Origin: Membranihabitans marinus
GTDB taxonomy: Bacteria; Bacteroidota; Bacteroidia; Chitinophagales; Saprospiraceae
Direction of reading: 5' to 3'
Assembly (NCBI RefSeq): GCF_021729155.1
Contig: NZ_JAJQYA010000014.1
Coordinates: forward strand, 1 to 64,000
Length of the DNA: 64,000 nucleotides
Of the stretch, positions 55,600-64,000 are shown one piece after another. The position numbers and the translations under genes are program-made. The notes under the pieces were generated by a model. That model worked only from the letters and a program-made list of their open reading frames with translations, was not told the origin of the DNA and ran no database searches. Within the stretch, counting starts at the first letter, position 1. Each line of letters opens with the position of its first letter.

Positions 55600-56709
55600 A
55601 TGATTAAAGTAGGGATTACCGGAAATAAGGGATTTTTAGGGCGCCATCTCCACAATTATCTTCAACTCAATGAGAACATTGAAATTATCCCATTCGAGTC
55701 CTCCTATTTTCAAGAACCGATACAATTGCAAGCCTTTGTCAAATCCTGCGACAGTATTGTACATTTAGCGGCCGTCAATAGACATCCTGATGCCGATGAG
55801 TTGTATAGAATAAATATAGATCTTGTAGAAAAATTGGTTCGAGCCTGCGAAGATACGGACAGTCGGCCTCATATTATTATGTCGAGTTCTACACAAGAAT
55901 ACCAAGACAATCCCTATGGAAGATCAAAACTCAAAGGGAGGGAAGTCTTAGAGCTCTGGGCTAATAAAAACAATGCCATGACTTCAGGCCTCATTATTCC
56001 CAATATTTTTGGCCCCTTTGGTCGGCCCAATTACAATTCCTTTATAGCCACTTTCTGTCATCGATTGATTCACAACGAGAAAGTAGAGATCATTGTAGAT
56101 TCTGATGTATCACTGATCTATGTCAATGACTTGGTTAAAGACATTGCAGAGATTATTTTGAATAAGTCCAAGGGGAAAATTGAAATCCGACCTCGATATA
56201 CGGCTAAAGTTTCAAAAACCCTAGCCATGCTTGAAGGCTTTAAGGCATGTTATATGGAGAAGGGAGAGTTTCCTCAATTAATGGATCCATTTGAAATTGA
56301 TTTATTCAATACTTTTCGCAGTTATCTTCCCGAAGATTTTTTCCCCTTCTTTTATACCAAACACGAAGATGATAGAGGGGCATTTGTTGAAGTGGTCCGC
56401 AGTATGGGCAAAGGGCAGTTTTCGTATTCTACCACCAAGCCAGGCATTACCCGAGGCAATCATTTTCACACCAGGAAGATCGAACGTTTTGCCGTCATCG
56501 ATGGCAAGGCATTGATACAAATCCGAAAGATAGACGATGACAAAGTCATAGAATACATTATCAGTGGGGATCAGCCCGCTTTTGTGGATATGCCCATCTG
56601 GTACACCCATAATATTAAAAATATCGGCGAAGGAATACTCACCACTTTATTTTGGATCAATGAAAGTTATGATCCCACCGATGCAGACACTTACTTTATC
56701 CCAGTATAA
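55600..56709 (+). CDS. fnlB: UDP-2-acetamido-2,6-dideoxy-L-talose reductase (SDR + cupin)
   Basis: The second enzyme of the UDP-L-FucNAc route (FnlB/WbjC/CapF). An N-terminal SDR domain (GNKGFLGRHL at 8-17, NPYGRSKLKG) is joined to a C-terminal cupin from about residue 245 (TTKPGITRGNHFHTRKIERFAVIDG). This two-domain layout is specific to CapF. The length of 369 residues is normal. It lies 5 bp after the cupin gene and 9 bp before fnlC. Confidence 0.94.
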   Translation: MIKVGITGNKGFLGRHLHNYLQLNENIEIIPFESSYFQEPIQLQAFVKSCDSIVHLAAVNRHPDADELYRINIDLVEKLVRACEDTDSRPHIIMSSSTQEYQDNPYGRSKLKGREVLELWANKNNAMTSGLIIPNIFGPFGRPNYNSFIATFCHRLIHNEKVEIIVDSDVSLIYVNDLVKDIAEIILNKSKGKIEIRPRYTAKVSKTLAMLEGFKACYMEKGEFPQLMDPFEIDLFNTFRSYLPEDFFPFFYTKHEDDRGAFVEVVRSMGKGQFSYSTTKPGITRGNHFHTRKIERFAVIDGKALIQIRKIDDDKVIEYIISGDQPAFVDMPIWYTHNIKNIGEGILTTLFWINESYDPTDADTYFIPV

Positions 56710-56718
56710 AAATTAACC

Positions 56719-57864
56719 ATGAATATAAAACGTTTAAAAGTTGTTACCGTTATAGGAACCCGTCCAGAAATCATCAGATTGTCCAGGGTACTTGCTGCTC
56801 TTGAAAACAGTTCGGCCATTGACCATGTATTGGTTCATACGGGACAGAACTACGATTACGAATTAAATGAAATATTTTTCAATGATTTGGGAGTAAAACG
56901 CCCCGATCACTTTCTCAATGCAGCGGGCAATTCCGCCATCCACACGATAGGCAATGCCATTGCAGCCGTTGAACCCATTTTGATCGATGAAAAACCCGAT
57001 GCCTTTCTGGTATTGGGAGATACCAACAGTTGTCTATGCGCCATTCCGGCCAAAAAAATGCAAATTCCCGTCTTTCATATGGAGGCCGGCAATCGCTGCT
57101 TTGATCAAAGAGTGCCCGAAGAAATCAATCGAAAAATCGTAGACCATATCTCCGACATCAACCTAACCTATAGTTCTATTGCTCGAGAATATCTACTCAA
57201 TGAAGGCCTAGCGCCAGAAAGAGTTATAAAGACCGGCAGCCCCATGTTTGAGGTTTTAAACCACTATCGAAGTGGGATTCAAGAATCCACAATATTAAAT
57301 AAATTGGAATTAGAGACTGGTCAATATTTTGTCGTTTCCAGTCATCGCGCTGAAAACGTCGACCCCGAACATCAATTTAAAAAGATTGCCAGTATTATCA
57401 ATCGGGTAGCAGAAGAATACAACCTACCCATCATTGTCTCTACCCACCCACGCACCCAAAACCGCATCGATGCATTGGGGCTTATTTTTCATTCTAAGGT
57501 GAGATTGTTAAAACCTCTCGGATTTTTGGATTATGTTAGACTGCAGCAATCCTCCAAAGCAACCTTGTCTGATAGCGGAACCATCTCGGAGGAGTCTTCG
57601 ATTTTGGGTTTCCCAGCCCTGAATTTGAGAGAAGCCCATGAGCGTCCCGAGGCCATGGAAGAAGCTGCCGTAATCATGACCGGGCTCAACGAAGATCGGG
57701 TTATTCAAGGTTTAGCCGTATTGCAAGACCAAGAAAACCAAACGCCGCCCTATAAGAGTCGGATGGTGGCTGACTACACCATGCCCGATGTTTCACAAAA
57801 GGTTTTAAAAATCATTTTAAGTTATTCCGACTACATTCAAAGAGTAGTTTGGAGAAAAAATTAA
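56719..57864 (+). CDS. fnlC: UDP-N-acetyl-L-talosamine 2-epimerase
   Basis: The last enzyme of UDP-L-FucNAc synthesis (FnlC/WbjD/CapG), a WecB-like non-hydrolysing 2-epimerase. It has VIGTRPEIIRLSRVL, HTGQNYDYELNEIFF, FHMEAGNRCFDQRVPEEINR and SDSGTISEESSILGFPAL. The NRCFDQRVPEE variant, where WecB has LRTGD, is typical of the FucNAc branch. The length of 381 residues is normal. Confidence 0.94.
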   Translation: MNIKRLKVVTVIGTRPEIIRLSRVLAALENSSAIDHVLVHTGQNYDYELNEIFFNDLGVKRPDHFLNAAGNSAIHTIGNAIAAVEPILIDEKPDAFLVLGDTNSCLCAIPAKKMQIPVFHMEAGNRCFDQRVPEEINRKIVDHISDINLTYSSIAREYLLNEGLAPERVIKTGSPMFEVLNHYRSGIQESTILNKLELETGQYFVVSSHRAENVDPEHQFKKIASIINRVAEEYNLPIIVSTHPRTQNRIDALGLIFHSKVRLLKPLGFLDYVRLQQSSKATLSDSGTISEESSILGFPALNLREAHERPEAMEEAAVIMTGLNEDRVIQGLAVLQDQENQTPPYKSRMVADYTMPDVSQKVLKIILSYSDYIQRVVWRKN

Positions 57865-57913
57865 TAGAGGAAGTATTCTCTATTTGATTTACTAAGCATC
57901 TCAAGATTAACCT

Positions 57914-59041
57914 ATGTCCAAGAAAAACATAGCCATCGTCCTCAATGCGGCATGGAATATTTACAATTTTAGACAAGGATTGGTCAAGGCCCTTTTAGCT
58001 GAAGGTTATCATGTCTACTGCATTGCTCCTTCCGATGAATATGTGAGTGAGATAGAATCCTGGGGAGCTCATTTCATCCCGCTAAAACATTTACAGCGCA
58101 AGGGGAAAAACATGGCGGCCGACTATGGCTTATACCGAGAACTAAAATCCCTGTTCAAGACCTATCATATCAATGTAGCCTTGTTGTACACCATTAAACC
58201 CAACATTTTCGGTGCCATGGCGGGTAAATCTACCGATACTCGAACCATTTGTACAGTGACTGGATTGGGTTATACCTTTATTCAAAAGGGTTGGATCAAC
58301 CAATTGGTCAAGGCTTTGTATCATCGGGCATTTTCTAGGGCAGATAAAATCCTTTTTCAAAACTCCGACGACCTCCAGTTATTCCGCGAACTAAAAATCG
58401 GTCACGCTGATAAGATGTCTATTGTACCGGGAAGTGGAATCGATACCAAACATTATGCTCCCTCAGACCCTGTAGGTGAGAAAGAAAACAATGACTTTGT
58501 CTTTTTATTTGTCGGTCGATTTTTAAAAGACAAGGGAATTCGAGAACTCAAGGCTGCAGCAGATCTTTTATCCCAAAAACACCATCACTTCAAACTCCAC
58601 CTCGTGGGCGGTATCGATGATCAGAATCCAGCTACATTATCAGAGGAGGAACTCCGCGAATGGGAAGAAAAATCCTATCTGACCTATTACGGTCAAGTCG
58701 ATGACACCAGACCTTATATTGCCAACTGTGATGCCCTAGTCCTTCCATCGTATCGAGAAGGCCTGCCCCGTGTATGTCTAGAAGCCATGAGCATGGCCAA
58801 ACCTATGGTGGTTAGTGATGTGGCGGGCTGTAGAGACACAGTCATTGAAGGAGAAAATGGATTCACCTGTAAGGTTAAAGATTCCGCTGATCTCGCCGAG
58901 AAAATGGAAAACATAATGGCCTTACCTTATCCCAGACTTCGCGAAATGGGGCGGCAGAGTAGGCAAATGGCGGTTGAAAAATTTGATCAAGATATCGTTG
59001 TTAAACAATATCTTAAAATGATAAGCGAGTTCATCATTTAG
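57914..59041 (+). CDS. Family 4 glycosyltransferase (PglA-like)
   Basis: A GT-B enzyme with VLNAAWNIYNFRQGLVKAL, LYTIKPNIFGAMAGK, TVTGLGYTF and the donor-site pattern YREGLPRVCLEAMSMAKPMV. The TIKPNIFG/TGLGY pair is typical of the PglA/CapM-like subgroup that adds N-acetylhexosamines to lipid-linked sugars. Its position after fnlABC suggests transfer of L-FucNAc or of the sugar next to it (inference). It is the last gene of the long plus-strand run and faces a minus-strand gene. Confidence 0.88.
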   Translation: MSKKNIAIVLNAAWNIYNFRQGLVKALLAEGYHVYCIAPSDEYVSEIESWGAHFIPLKHLQRKGKNMAADYGLYRELKSLFKTYHINVALLYTIKPNIFGAMAGKSTDTRTICTVTGLGYTFIQKGWINQLVKALYHRAFSRADKILFQNSDDLQLFRELKIGHADKMSIVPGSGIDTKHYAPSDPVGEKENNDFVFLFVGRFLKDKGIRELKAAADLLSQKHHHFKLHLVGGIDDQNPATLSEEELREWEEKSYLTYYGQVDDTRPYIANCDALVLPSYREGLPRVCLEAMSMAKPMVVSDVAGCRDTVIEGENGFTCKVKDSADLAEKMENIMALPYPRLREMGRQSRQMAVEKFDQDIVVKQYLKMISEFII

Positions 59042-59049
59042 TCTTCTTA

Positions 59050-59075
59050 TACCAAATGCGTTTATAATTATAAAA
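59050..59075. repeat. Solo end of the MITE-like family
   Basis: TACCAAATGCGTTTATAATT followed by ATA matches the left end of the 23086 element with one substitution in the first 20 bases. The inner CGGTTA part and the other end are missing. It lies in the 76-bp gap between two converging genes. Confidence 0.5.
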
Positions 59076-59117
59076 ATGGAAGGGACAAGAAATTTAAAAA
59101 CATATCAATTATTTAAA

Positions 59118-60077
59118 TTAATCGTTTTCTCCCTCCCTTTTCTTTCTAAATTTCTCTATTTCAACTTTCACCATTTCAGCTTTATTATCTTTTTGAAGCA
59201 ATCCGTTTTCTAACAAAGTATTAAACCATGTTGAAAAAACAACTGCTCCTTTTTGGTTTAAATGACCAAAATCAGCATATTCTTCATCTAGTAGAGGAAA
59301 CCGATCAAAATCTAAAAATGCAACATTCTTAAGTTCGTTTTTCAATATACCCCTCAATTGTTCTTCATTACTCCTAGAAAATTTAAGGTGCTGAGGACTC
59401 CTTATTAAAAAGGTTTTTATGCCAATCTCACTACAATAATCCAATATTTTAATTAAATACAAGATACTTTCATTAGGATCTAGCAATTCTTCCTCTTTTC
59501 TTTGAACACCTTGTTTCTGTTCTGTCAATAGACTATCAATATTACTGACTGTATTTGGTGTAAAACCACCATAATTTGATTTAAAACTATTTCTTTGTAA
59601 TATTAAATCAATTAAATTGACCCGAGTAGACGTCGAGACTAATTGAATAAATTCTTTAGGAAATCTTCTATAAAGATAAATAATATCCTCTAAACTCATA
59701 AATGGAGAATGGACCTGAGATGCTTTGTTCACTCTATCAAAATTAGAAAGCCATTGATCTACACCTGAAGTTAAAACATTATTGGAGTACTCTATAAAAA
59801 TGGCTTTAATATGATGATTTCCCGATATCTCTTTTATTTTTTGATAAGTAAAAAAATAATTTTCAGCTGACTTTGCTAAATTTTTACATTTCAAAATTAT
59901 ACCATCATCAAAAGCCTGCTCGGGGTGAGAATGTCCCATAATCAAATATTCCTTTTCCTTATCTAATTTATAATTCAATTGTTCATGACGTAAGCAATGC
60001 AAGGAAATGACAAAAAGGAATATACACATCACAAAAGATAAAAGTACTTTTACAATTTTAACGATAAATAATTTCAT
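59118..60077 (-). CDS. SGNH-like protein 3 (partner of MBOAT 3)
   Basis: An N-terminal membrane segment (about 5-28) precedes GHSH at 48-51 (YLIMGHSHPEQAFDD) and a late Asp-x2-His in DFGHLNQKG. These are the motif pair of SGNH-like proteins coded beside MBOAT acyltransferases. The length of 319 residues is complete. It follows MBOAT 3 by 3 bp on the same strand. Outside the motifs it has no clear likeness to SGNH 1 or 2. Confidence 0.72.
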   Translation of the reverse strand: MKLFIVKIVKVLLSFVMCIFLFVISLHCLRHEQLNYKLDKEKEYLIMGHSHPEQAFDDGIILKCKNLAKSAENYFFTYQKIKEISGNHHIKAIFIEYSNNVLTSGVDQWLSNFDRVNKASQVHSPFMSLEDIIYLYRRFPKEFIQLVSTSTRVNLIDLILQRNSFKSNYGGFTPNTVSNIDSLLTEQKQGVQRKEEELLDPNESILYLIKILDYCSEIGIKTFLIRSPQHLKFSRSNEEQLRGILKNELKNVAFLDFDRFPLLDEEYADFGHLNQKGAVVFSTWFNTLLENGLLQKDNKAEMVKVEIEKFRKKREGEND

Positions 60078-60080
60078 AGA

Positions 60081-61532
60081 TTAAAATTGGAAATAAATGA
60101 ATTCTTGATCCTTTCCTAAGAATAGAAATAGCATAAAAAACAAGCTATAATAAAATGCCATTCGATACTTTTTCTTCCATACTAATCCAATTTTTTCTAT
60201 GGCGTATTTATCTTTTCTTCCTATCCATTCAATGAATATAAACCCTATAATCATCGCGATTAATGGAAGTATTAACATTTTAGAATAATTAATTCTTGGC
60301 AATGTAAAAAACGATGAAGAGAAAATGGTCAAAAAATAAGAAATGCCATGATTGAGGTCATTAGCTCTAAAAAATATCCATGCCAAGGTAGTTAACCCAA
60401 ATGTAAATATCATTTGATATAATTCTAGAAAGGTGGGGAAGATATTATCTGAAGCTACTACATCGGTATTCTTTCTATTTATTTTAAACAAAAATATAGG
60501 CAAATAGAATAGGGCGTGAAGTCCACCCCATACAATAAAAGTCCAATTGGCACCATGCCAAAATCCACTCACTAGAAATATGATAAAAATATTTCGAATA
60601 CTCAACCACTTCCCATTACGACTACCTCCTAAAGGAATATAAAGGTAATCTTTAAACCAAGAGGATAGGGAAATATGCCAACGCCTCCAAAACTCTGCAA
60701 TGTCTCTTGAGAAATAAGGGAAGGCAAAATTTTGTCTTAAATCAATACCAAATAATCTAGCAGTCCCAATGGCAATATCAGAATATCCAGAAAAATCACC
60801 ATAAATTTGAAAAGCAAAAAATATCGCCCCCAAAAGTAAAGTACTGCCAGGATAATCAGATGAATTGTTAAAGATTTCATTGGCCAATTGTGCCGCATTG
60901 TCAGCGATGACTATTTTTTTAAAAAGGCCCCATAGAATTTGCCTCATGCCATCAACGGCCTTTGAGTAGTCAAAAATTCTGTCTTTATAAAATTGAGGCA
61001 ATAAATGACTAGCCCGCTCGATGGGTCCTGCGACCAATTGGGGAAAAAAACTAACGAAGGCTGTAAATGCCATTAAATCTCTTGTCGGATTCAGTCTCTT
61101 TTTGTACACATCTATAGTATAACTCAGGGTTTGAAAGGTATAGAAACTAATACCTACAGGAAGAATAATATTTAGTGAGTTCGCTTGAATGTCCCGTCCC
61201 ATAAAGGTAAAAGCCGCTATAAAATTATCCTGAAAAAAATTGAAATACTTAAAAAACCCTAGCATTCCAAGGTTTACAATCAAACTAATCCATAATAGGA
61301 ATTTCCGCTTATTTGGTCTTTCCTCAATACCTAACCTCCGCCCTACACTGTAATCTACAAGAGTACTAAACAAAATCAACAACAGAAATCTCCAATCCCA
61401 AGAACCATAAAAGAAGTAACTGGCCAATACTACAATATAGTTTTGCAACCTAACATTGTTCTTGCCCAAGTACCAATAAAGGGTAAATACAATAGGTAAA
61501 AAAATAGCAAAATCTATAGAATTAAACAACAT
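60081..61532 (-). CDS. MBOAT O-acyltransferase 3 (AlgI-like)
   Basis: A third AlgI-like acyltransferase, 483 residues with ATG start. Motifs: [88 protein letters not shown] and [11 protein letters not shown] with the catalytic His. It is clearly a more distant paralogue than the MBOAT 1/2 pair. It is oriented against the capsule locus and forms its own two-gene unit with SGNH 3. It may decorate the same polymer or another envelope glycan. Confidence 0.92.
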   Translation of the reverse strand: MLFNSIDFAIFLPIVFTLYWYLGKNNVRLQNYIVVLASYFFYGSWDWRFLLLILFSTLVDYSVGRRLGIEERPNKRKFLLWISLIVNLGMLGFFKYFNFFQDNFIAAFTFMGRDIQANSLNIILPVGISFYTFQTLSYTIDVYKKRLNPTRDLMAFTAFVSFFPQLVAGPIERASHLLPQFYKDRIFDYSKAVDGMRQILWGLFKKIVIADNAAQLANEIFNNSSDYPGSTLLLGAIFFAFQIYGDFSGYSDIAIGTARLFGIDLRQNFAFPYFSRDIAEFWRRWHISLSSWFKDYLYIPLGGSRNGKWLSIRNIFIIFLVSGFWHGANWTFIVWGGLHALFYLPIFLFKINRKNTDVVASDNIFPTFLELYQMIFTFGLTTLAWIFFRANDLNHGISYFLTIFSSSFFTLPRINYSKMLILPLIAMIIGFIFIEWIGRKDKYAIEKIGLVWKKKYRMAFYYSLFFMLFLFLGKDQEFIYFQF

Positions 61533-61767
61533 GTATTAAGGGTTCTTATAAGTTTGATATTGAAGCCTGACAAGAACAATAAATATGACAACAAATACTT
61601 CTATATTAGTATATATAATATAAGAAACAAAGATAATTTTATAATTATATAATTCAAAATCAATATTATAAAAAATATTCTCTTCCTCATAAACCAACCG
61701 CCTCATAAATAGGTCGTGATATGAAATAATGTCAATTTATCGGACAATTTCTTACCTTTAAGTTTAT
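61533..61767. promoter_or_regulatory. Divergent gap between MBOAT 3 and the KAS III-like gene
   Basis: 235 bp, very AT-rich. TACCTTTA (61753-61760) is one base off TAnnTTTG but lies only 7 bp before the plus-strand ATG, which would imply a leaderless transcript. Nothing else was recognised. Confidence 0.25.
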
Positions 61768-62847
61768 ATGAATAATAATTATAGTGTCATTATAGGGACG
61801 GGAAGCTATATTCCTGCCAATGTCGTAGAGAACGAAGCCTTCGCTGACCATGTGTTTTACGATGGCAAGGGTCGAGAGATTCAAAAGGAAAACAGCGAAA
61901 TTTTAGATAAGTTTGAGCAAATCACTACCATCGCCGAGCGCCGTCATGCTTCGGACAAATATGTGACTTCAGACATCGCCTACATGGCAGCCCAAGCCGC
62001 CATCGAAGATGCTGGAATAGATGTGGAGAGTTTGGATTATATTATTCTGGCCCATAATTTTGGCAATATAAAAGCCGGACAAAATCGGTCAGACATCTTA
62101 CCTACTTTAGCGGCTAGAGTAAAACAAAAATTGGGCATCGAAAATCCTGCCACCATAGCCTACGACATTACTTTTGGTTGCCCAGGTTGGGTGCAGGCCA
62201 TGATTCAGGCCAATTATTATTTGAGGTCTGGTGATGTAAATCGCATTTTGGTAATCGGTGCCGATATATTGTCCAGAGTCTGTGATCCCCACGATCGCGA
62301 CAGCCTATTGTATGCCGACGGAGCCGGTGCGGCCATTCTAGAGCGAAAAGAAAGCGAATCACCTATTGGCATCATTGGTCACAGCAGTCGATCCGACACT
62401 TTAAATCACGCCCACCTCCTATTTATGGATGGCTCTTACAACAAGGAACATGAAGATCCATCGGACTTATTTTTGAAAATGCACGGTAGACGTCTTTACC
62501 AATATGCTTTGGAAAATGTACCGACGGCGATCCGGGATTGTTTAATCAAAACCAAGGTCGATCTCGCCGACATCAGTAAAATATTGATCCACCAAGCCAA
62601 TGGCAAGATGGATGCGGCTATTTTGGAGCGTTTGTATGAATTGTATCCCGATGTAGAAATACCAGACAATGTCATGCCTATGACGGTAGATTATCTGGGG
62701 AATTCTTCGGTAGCTACAGTGCCTACCTTATTGGATTTAATTCTCCACGGTAAAATGTCTGATCATTCTATTCAACCGGGCGACAAGATTGTATTGACTT
62801 CAGTAGGAGCAGGTATGAATATCAATGCCATCATTTATGAGTTTTGA
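61768..62847 (+). CDS. 3-oxoacyl-ACP synthase III family protein (FabH-like)
   Basis: This thiolase-fold condensing enzyme has all three KAS III catalytic residues: Cys138 in DITFGCPGWVQAM, His275 in ILIHQANGKM and Asn312 in YLGNSSVATVP. The length of 359 residues is longer than E. coli FabH (317), with an insertion after SDTLNHAHLLFMDGSYNKEHEDP. Such longer Bacteroidota forms are often not the housekeeping FabH. It is followed after 20 bp by a FemAB-like gene, so both may act on one lipid or amino-acyl product. The substrate is unknown. Confidence 0.87.
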   Translation: MNNNYSVIIGTGSYIPANVVENEAFADHVFYDGKGREIQKENSEILDKFEQITTIAERRHASDKYVTSDIAYMAAQAAIEDAGIDVESLDYIILAHNFGNIKAGQNRSDILPTLAARVKQKLGIENPATIAYDITFGCPGWVQAMIQANYYLRSGDVNRILVIGADILSRVCDPHDRDSLLYADGAGAAILERKESESPIGIIGHSSRSDTLNHAHLLFMDGSYNKEHEDPSDLFLKMHGRRLYQYALENVPTAIRDCLIKTKVDLADISKILIHQANGKMDAAILERLYELYPDVEIPDNVMPMTVDYLGNSSVATVPTLLDLILHGKMSDHSIQPGDKIVLTSVGAGMNINAIIYEF

Positions 62848-62867
62848 TATAACAATACTCTATTGAG

Positions 62868-63569
62868 ATGATAAGGGATAGATCGAAAAGACTCTCCACC
62901 TATTATTTTCCCCGCAATCTGCCGAGGTTTTCGTTAGATATTTATGATTATTGCACATTCGATCAGACTTCCTTTTACTATAAAAAAGAATCGTTTAGAT
63001 CACTGGTCCTAGATCTAGAGGCTAGGGAGGAAGAATTGCTTGCCTCTTATCAGTATCGCGTTCGTCGATATGTGAAACGGTCTAAAGATATGGATTTTAG
63101 GATTGAAGTGCATCGAGATGGGCGGCCCTTCTACTATTTACAAGACAGTGTAGTGAGGCAGAACCAAGCGGTAGACTACTATCCCATGGAGATGTTGAGT
63201 CCAGCTCATCATCGACTGTTTACTACGATTCAACACAGCGAAATGGGAGTTTTGGCCATGCACGGTCATTTGATGGATGCAGAGAACCAAGTGGTATTGC
63301 TGTCTATGAACATCTCCAATTACCGACAATTTATTAGACCTGAGGATAGACAGATGGCGGGGATGGCCAATACCTATTTGTTTCACTGTGATTTTCTCCG
63401 ATTTCAATCTATGGATTACAAGGTTTACGATATGGGAGGATATGAGAATCCATCATTGATGCAGTTTAAGAAAGGATTTGGAGGACAGATCGTCCATTAT
63501 TTTCGCTACAAGCCCAAGCCCGTAATTTTTGCCAAGAAAATAATGAAGGGTCTCAAGGGCAAAAAATAA
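62868..63569 (+). CDS. FemAB/GNAT-like protein
   Basis: A 233-residue protein whose C-terminal half (VYDMGGYENPSLMQFKKGFGGQIVHYFRY) matches the closing part of FemAB-like/GNAT proteins of Bacteroidota, while the N-terminal half is only weakly alike. It is shorter than its cousin at 23585 (298 residues). It is probably transcribed with the KAS III-like gene. An acyl- or aminoacyl-transfer role is inferred from fold only. Confidence 0.6.
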   Translation: MIRDRSKRLSTYYFPRNLPRFSLDIYDYCTFDQTSFYYKKESFRSLVLDLEAREEELLASYQYRVRRYVKRSKDMDFRIEVHRDGRPFYYLQDSVVRQNQAVDYYPMEMLSPAHHRLFTTIQHSEMGVLAMHGHLMDAENQVVLLSMNISNYRQFIRPEDRQMAGMANTYLFHCDFLRFQSMDYKVYDMGGYENPSLMQFKKGFGGQIVHYFRYKPKPVIFAKKIMKGLKGKK

Positions 63570-63660
63570 ACGGTGGAATGTGAGAAATCAAAATTGTGAT
63601 AAATGGATTCTGAGGATCTAGATTTTATTTATCTATAAGATATTTTTTATTAAGAAACAT
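63570..63660. other. AT-rich spacer before the hairpin array
   Basis: 91 bp without ORF or repeat, between the FemAB-like gene and the first hairpin unit. No terminator with a clear T run was seen. Confidence 0.4.
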
Positions 63661-64000
63661 ACTCACGCCTCGGTGAACGAGCAAAGTGCACGACTGAATA
63701 AAGTTGCTCTATTGAGCAACCAGATGAACTAAATGTTCATCTGATGAAGGAGCTATGACCACTGTGTCATGGGTGGGTAGGAGAGCCCGTAAATCGGGCT
63801 CTGGCGAGAACGACCGAATATAGTACAAAGTACCCAATCCATTAAATATGGATTGGATGAGGGAGCCGAGGTCACTGTACCTCGGGTGGGTTAGCCACTG
63901 CGCTGCGACGAGATTCCATGAAATTCGCTAACGATGGATGGGGCAGTCACGCCGGAGCAAGTGGCTCCGGTTCCCTCGCCATTGATCCATTTAGGATCAA
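63661..64000. repeat. Hairpin array with constant loops and changing stems
   Basis: About ten short hairpins follow each other. Arms and loops: 63703-63720 GTTGCTC/TATT; 63721-63743 CAGATGAAC/TAAAT; 63755-63770 ATGAC/CACTGT; 63782-63802 AGAGCCCG/TAAAT; 63823-63833 GTAC/AAA; 63834-63856 CCAATCCAT/TAAAT; 63866-63885 CCGAGGT/CACTGT; 63893-63904 AGC/CACTGC; 63952-63970 CCGGAGC/AAGTG; 63982-64000 TTGATCC/ATTTA, cut by the edge. All arms listed pair perfectly. Linkers such as GATGAAGGAGC, GATGAGGGAGC and CGACCGAATATA recur elsewhere in the window. Confidence 0.8.

Noticed and set aside
63661-64000. Possible CRISPR array
   Set aside because: There is no constant direct repeat with unique spacers of equal length; the units are inverted repeats with constant loops, and no cas gene is present.

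Overview
The window looks like a chromosome segment of a Bacteroidota bacterium, probably from the Saprospiria/Cytophagia side rather than Bacteroides. The evidence is: moderately low GC; very weak Shine-Dalgarno signals with several TTG/GTG starts; promoter-like TAnnTTTG boxes; a uppS-bamA pair; a 1021-residue multi-SLBB polysaccharide export protein; an UpxY-type NusG paralogue; and intergenic repeats with REP-like hairpins beside a single-domain Y1 transposase. The assignment is made by eye from protein families; no search was run.

Layout. (1) 145-20124, all minus strand: peptide deformylase and RuvX/YqgF; a WlbA/WlbB pair for diacetamido-uronic acid sugars; the sulfate activation genes cysC-cysD-cysN; then a nucleotide-sugar block (flippase, UDP-glucuronate decarboxylase, UDP-glucose dehydrogenase, WbpP-like 4-epimerase, TviB/WbpO-like dehydrogenase, an SDR), two GT2 glycosyltransferases, BamA, UppS and YebC. 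(2) 20592-26600: aquaporin Z with a strong terminator, then about 5 kb of mosaic repeats carrying an IS200-like/RAYT transposase and one FemAB/GNAT-like gene. (3) 26779-59041, all plus strand: one large surface-polysaccharide locus with initiating phosphoglycosyltransferase, RmlA, RmlB, Wza-like exporter, an APS-reductase-type CysH, a winged-helix/nucleotidyltransferase-fold regulator, an UpxY-like antiterminator, Wzz, UDP-GlcA 4-epimerase, Wzy-like polymerase, glycosyltransferases, a beta-helix protein, two MBOAT/SGNH O-acyl transfer pairs, Wzx, an epimerase and the UDP-L-FucNAc genes fnlA-fnlB-fnlC with an extra cupin. (4) 59118-61532, minus: a third MBOAT/SGNH pair. (5) 61768-63569, plus: a KAS III-like enzyme and a second FemAB/GNAT-like gene, followed by a dense hairpin array running off the right edge.

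How it works together: the sugar genes supply UDP-GlcA, UDP-Xyl, UDP-GalA, UDP-GalNAc, UDP-GalNAcA, UDP-L-FucNAc and dTDP-4-keto-6-deoxyglucose. The phosphoglycosyltransferase and glycosyltransferases build lipid-linked repeat units, Wzx/Wzy/Wzz flip and polymerise them, the SLBB protein exports them, and the MBOAT/SGNH pairs probably O-acylate them. The NusG paralogue probably aids transcription of the long operon.

Most notable: (a) arrays of short perfect hairpins whose stems differ from copy to copy while the loops (TAAAT, CACTGT, GAA/TTC) stay constant, several nested in a MITE-like family with TACCAAATACG ends; (b) one MITE insertion site present twice with identical ends but different interiors; (c) a segmental duplication in the capsule locus (44.6-51.3 kb versus 51.4-55.2 kb) with complementary decay: copy 1 has a broken fnlA, while copy 2 lost its flippase, glycosyltransferase and epimerase.
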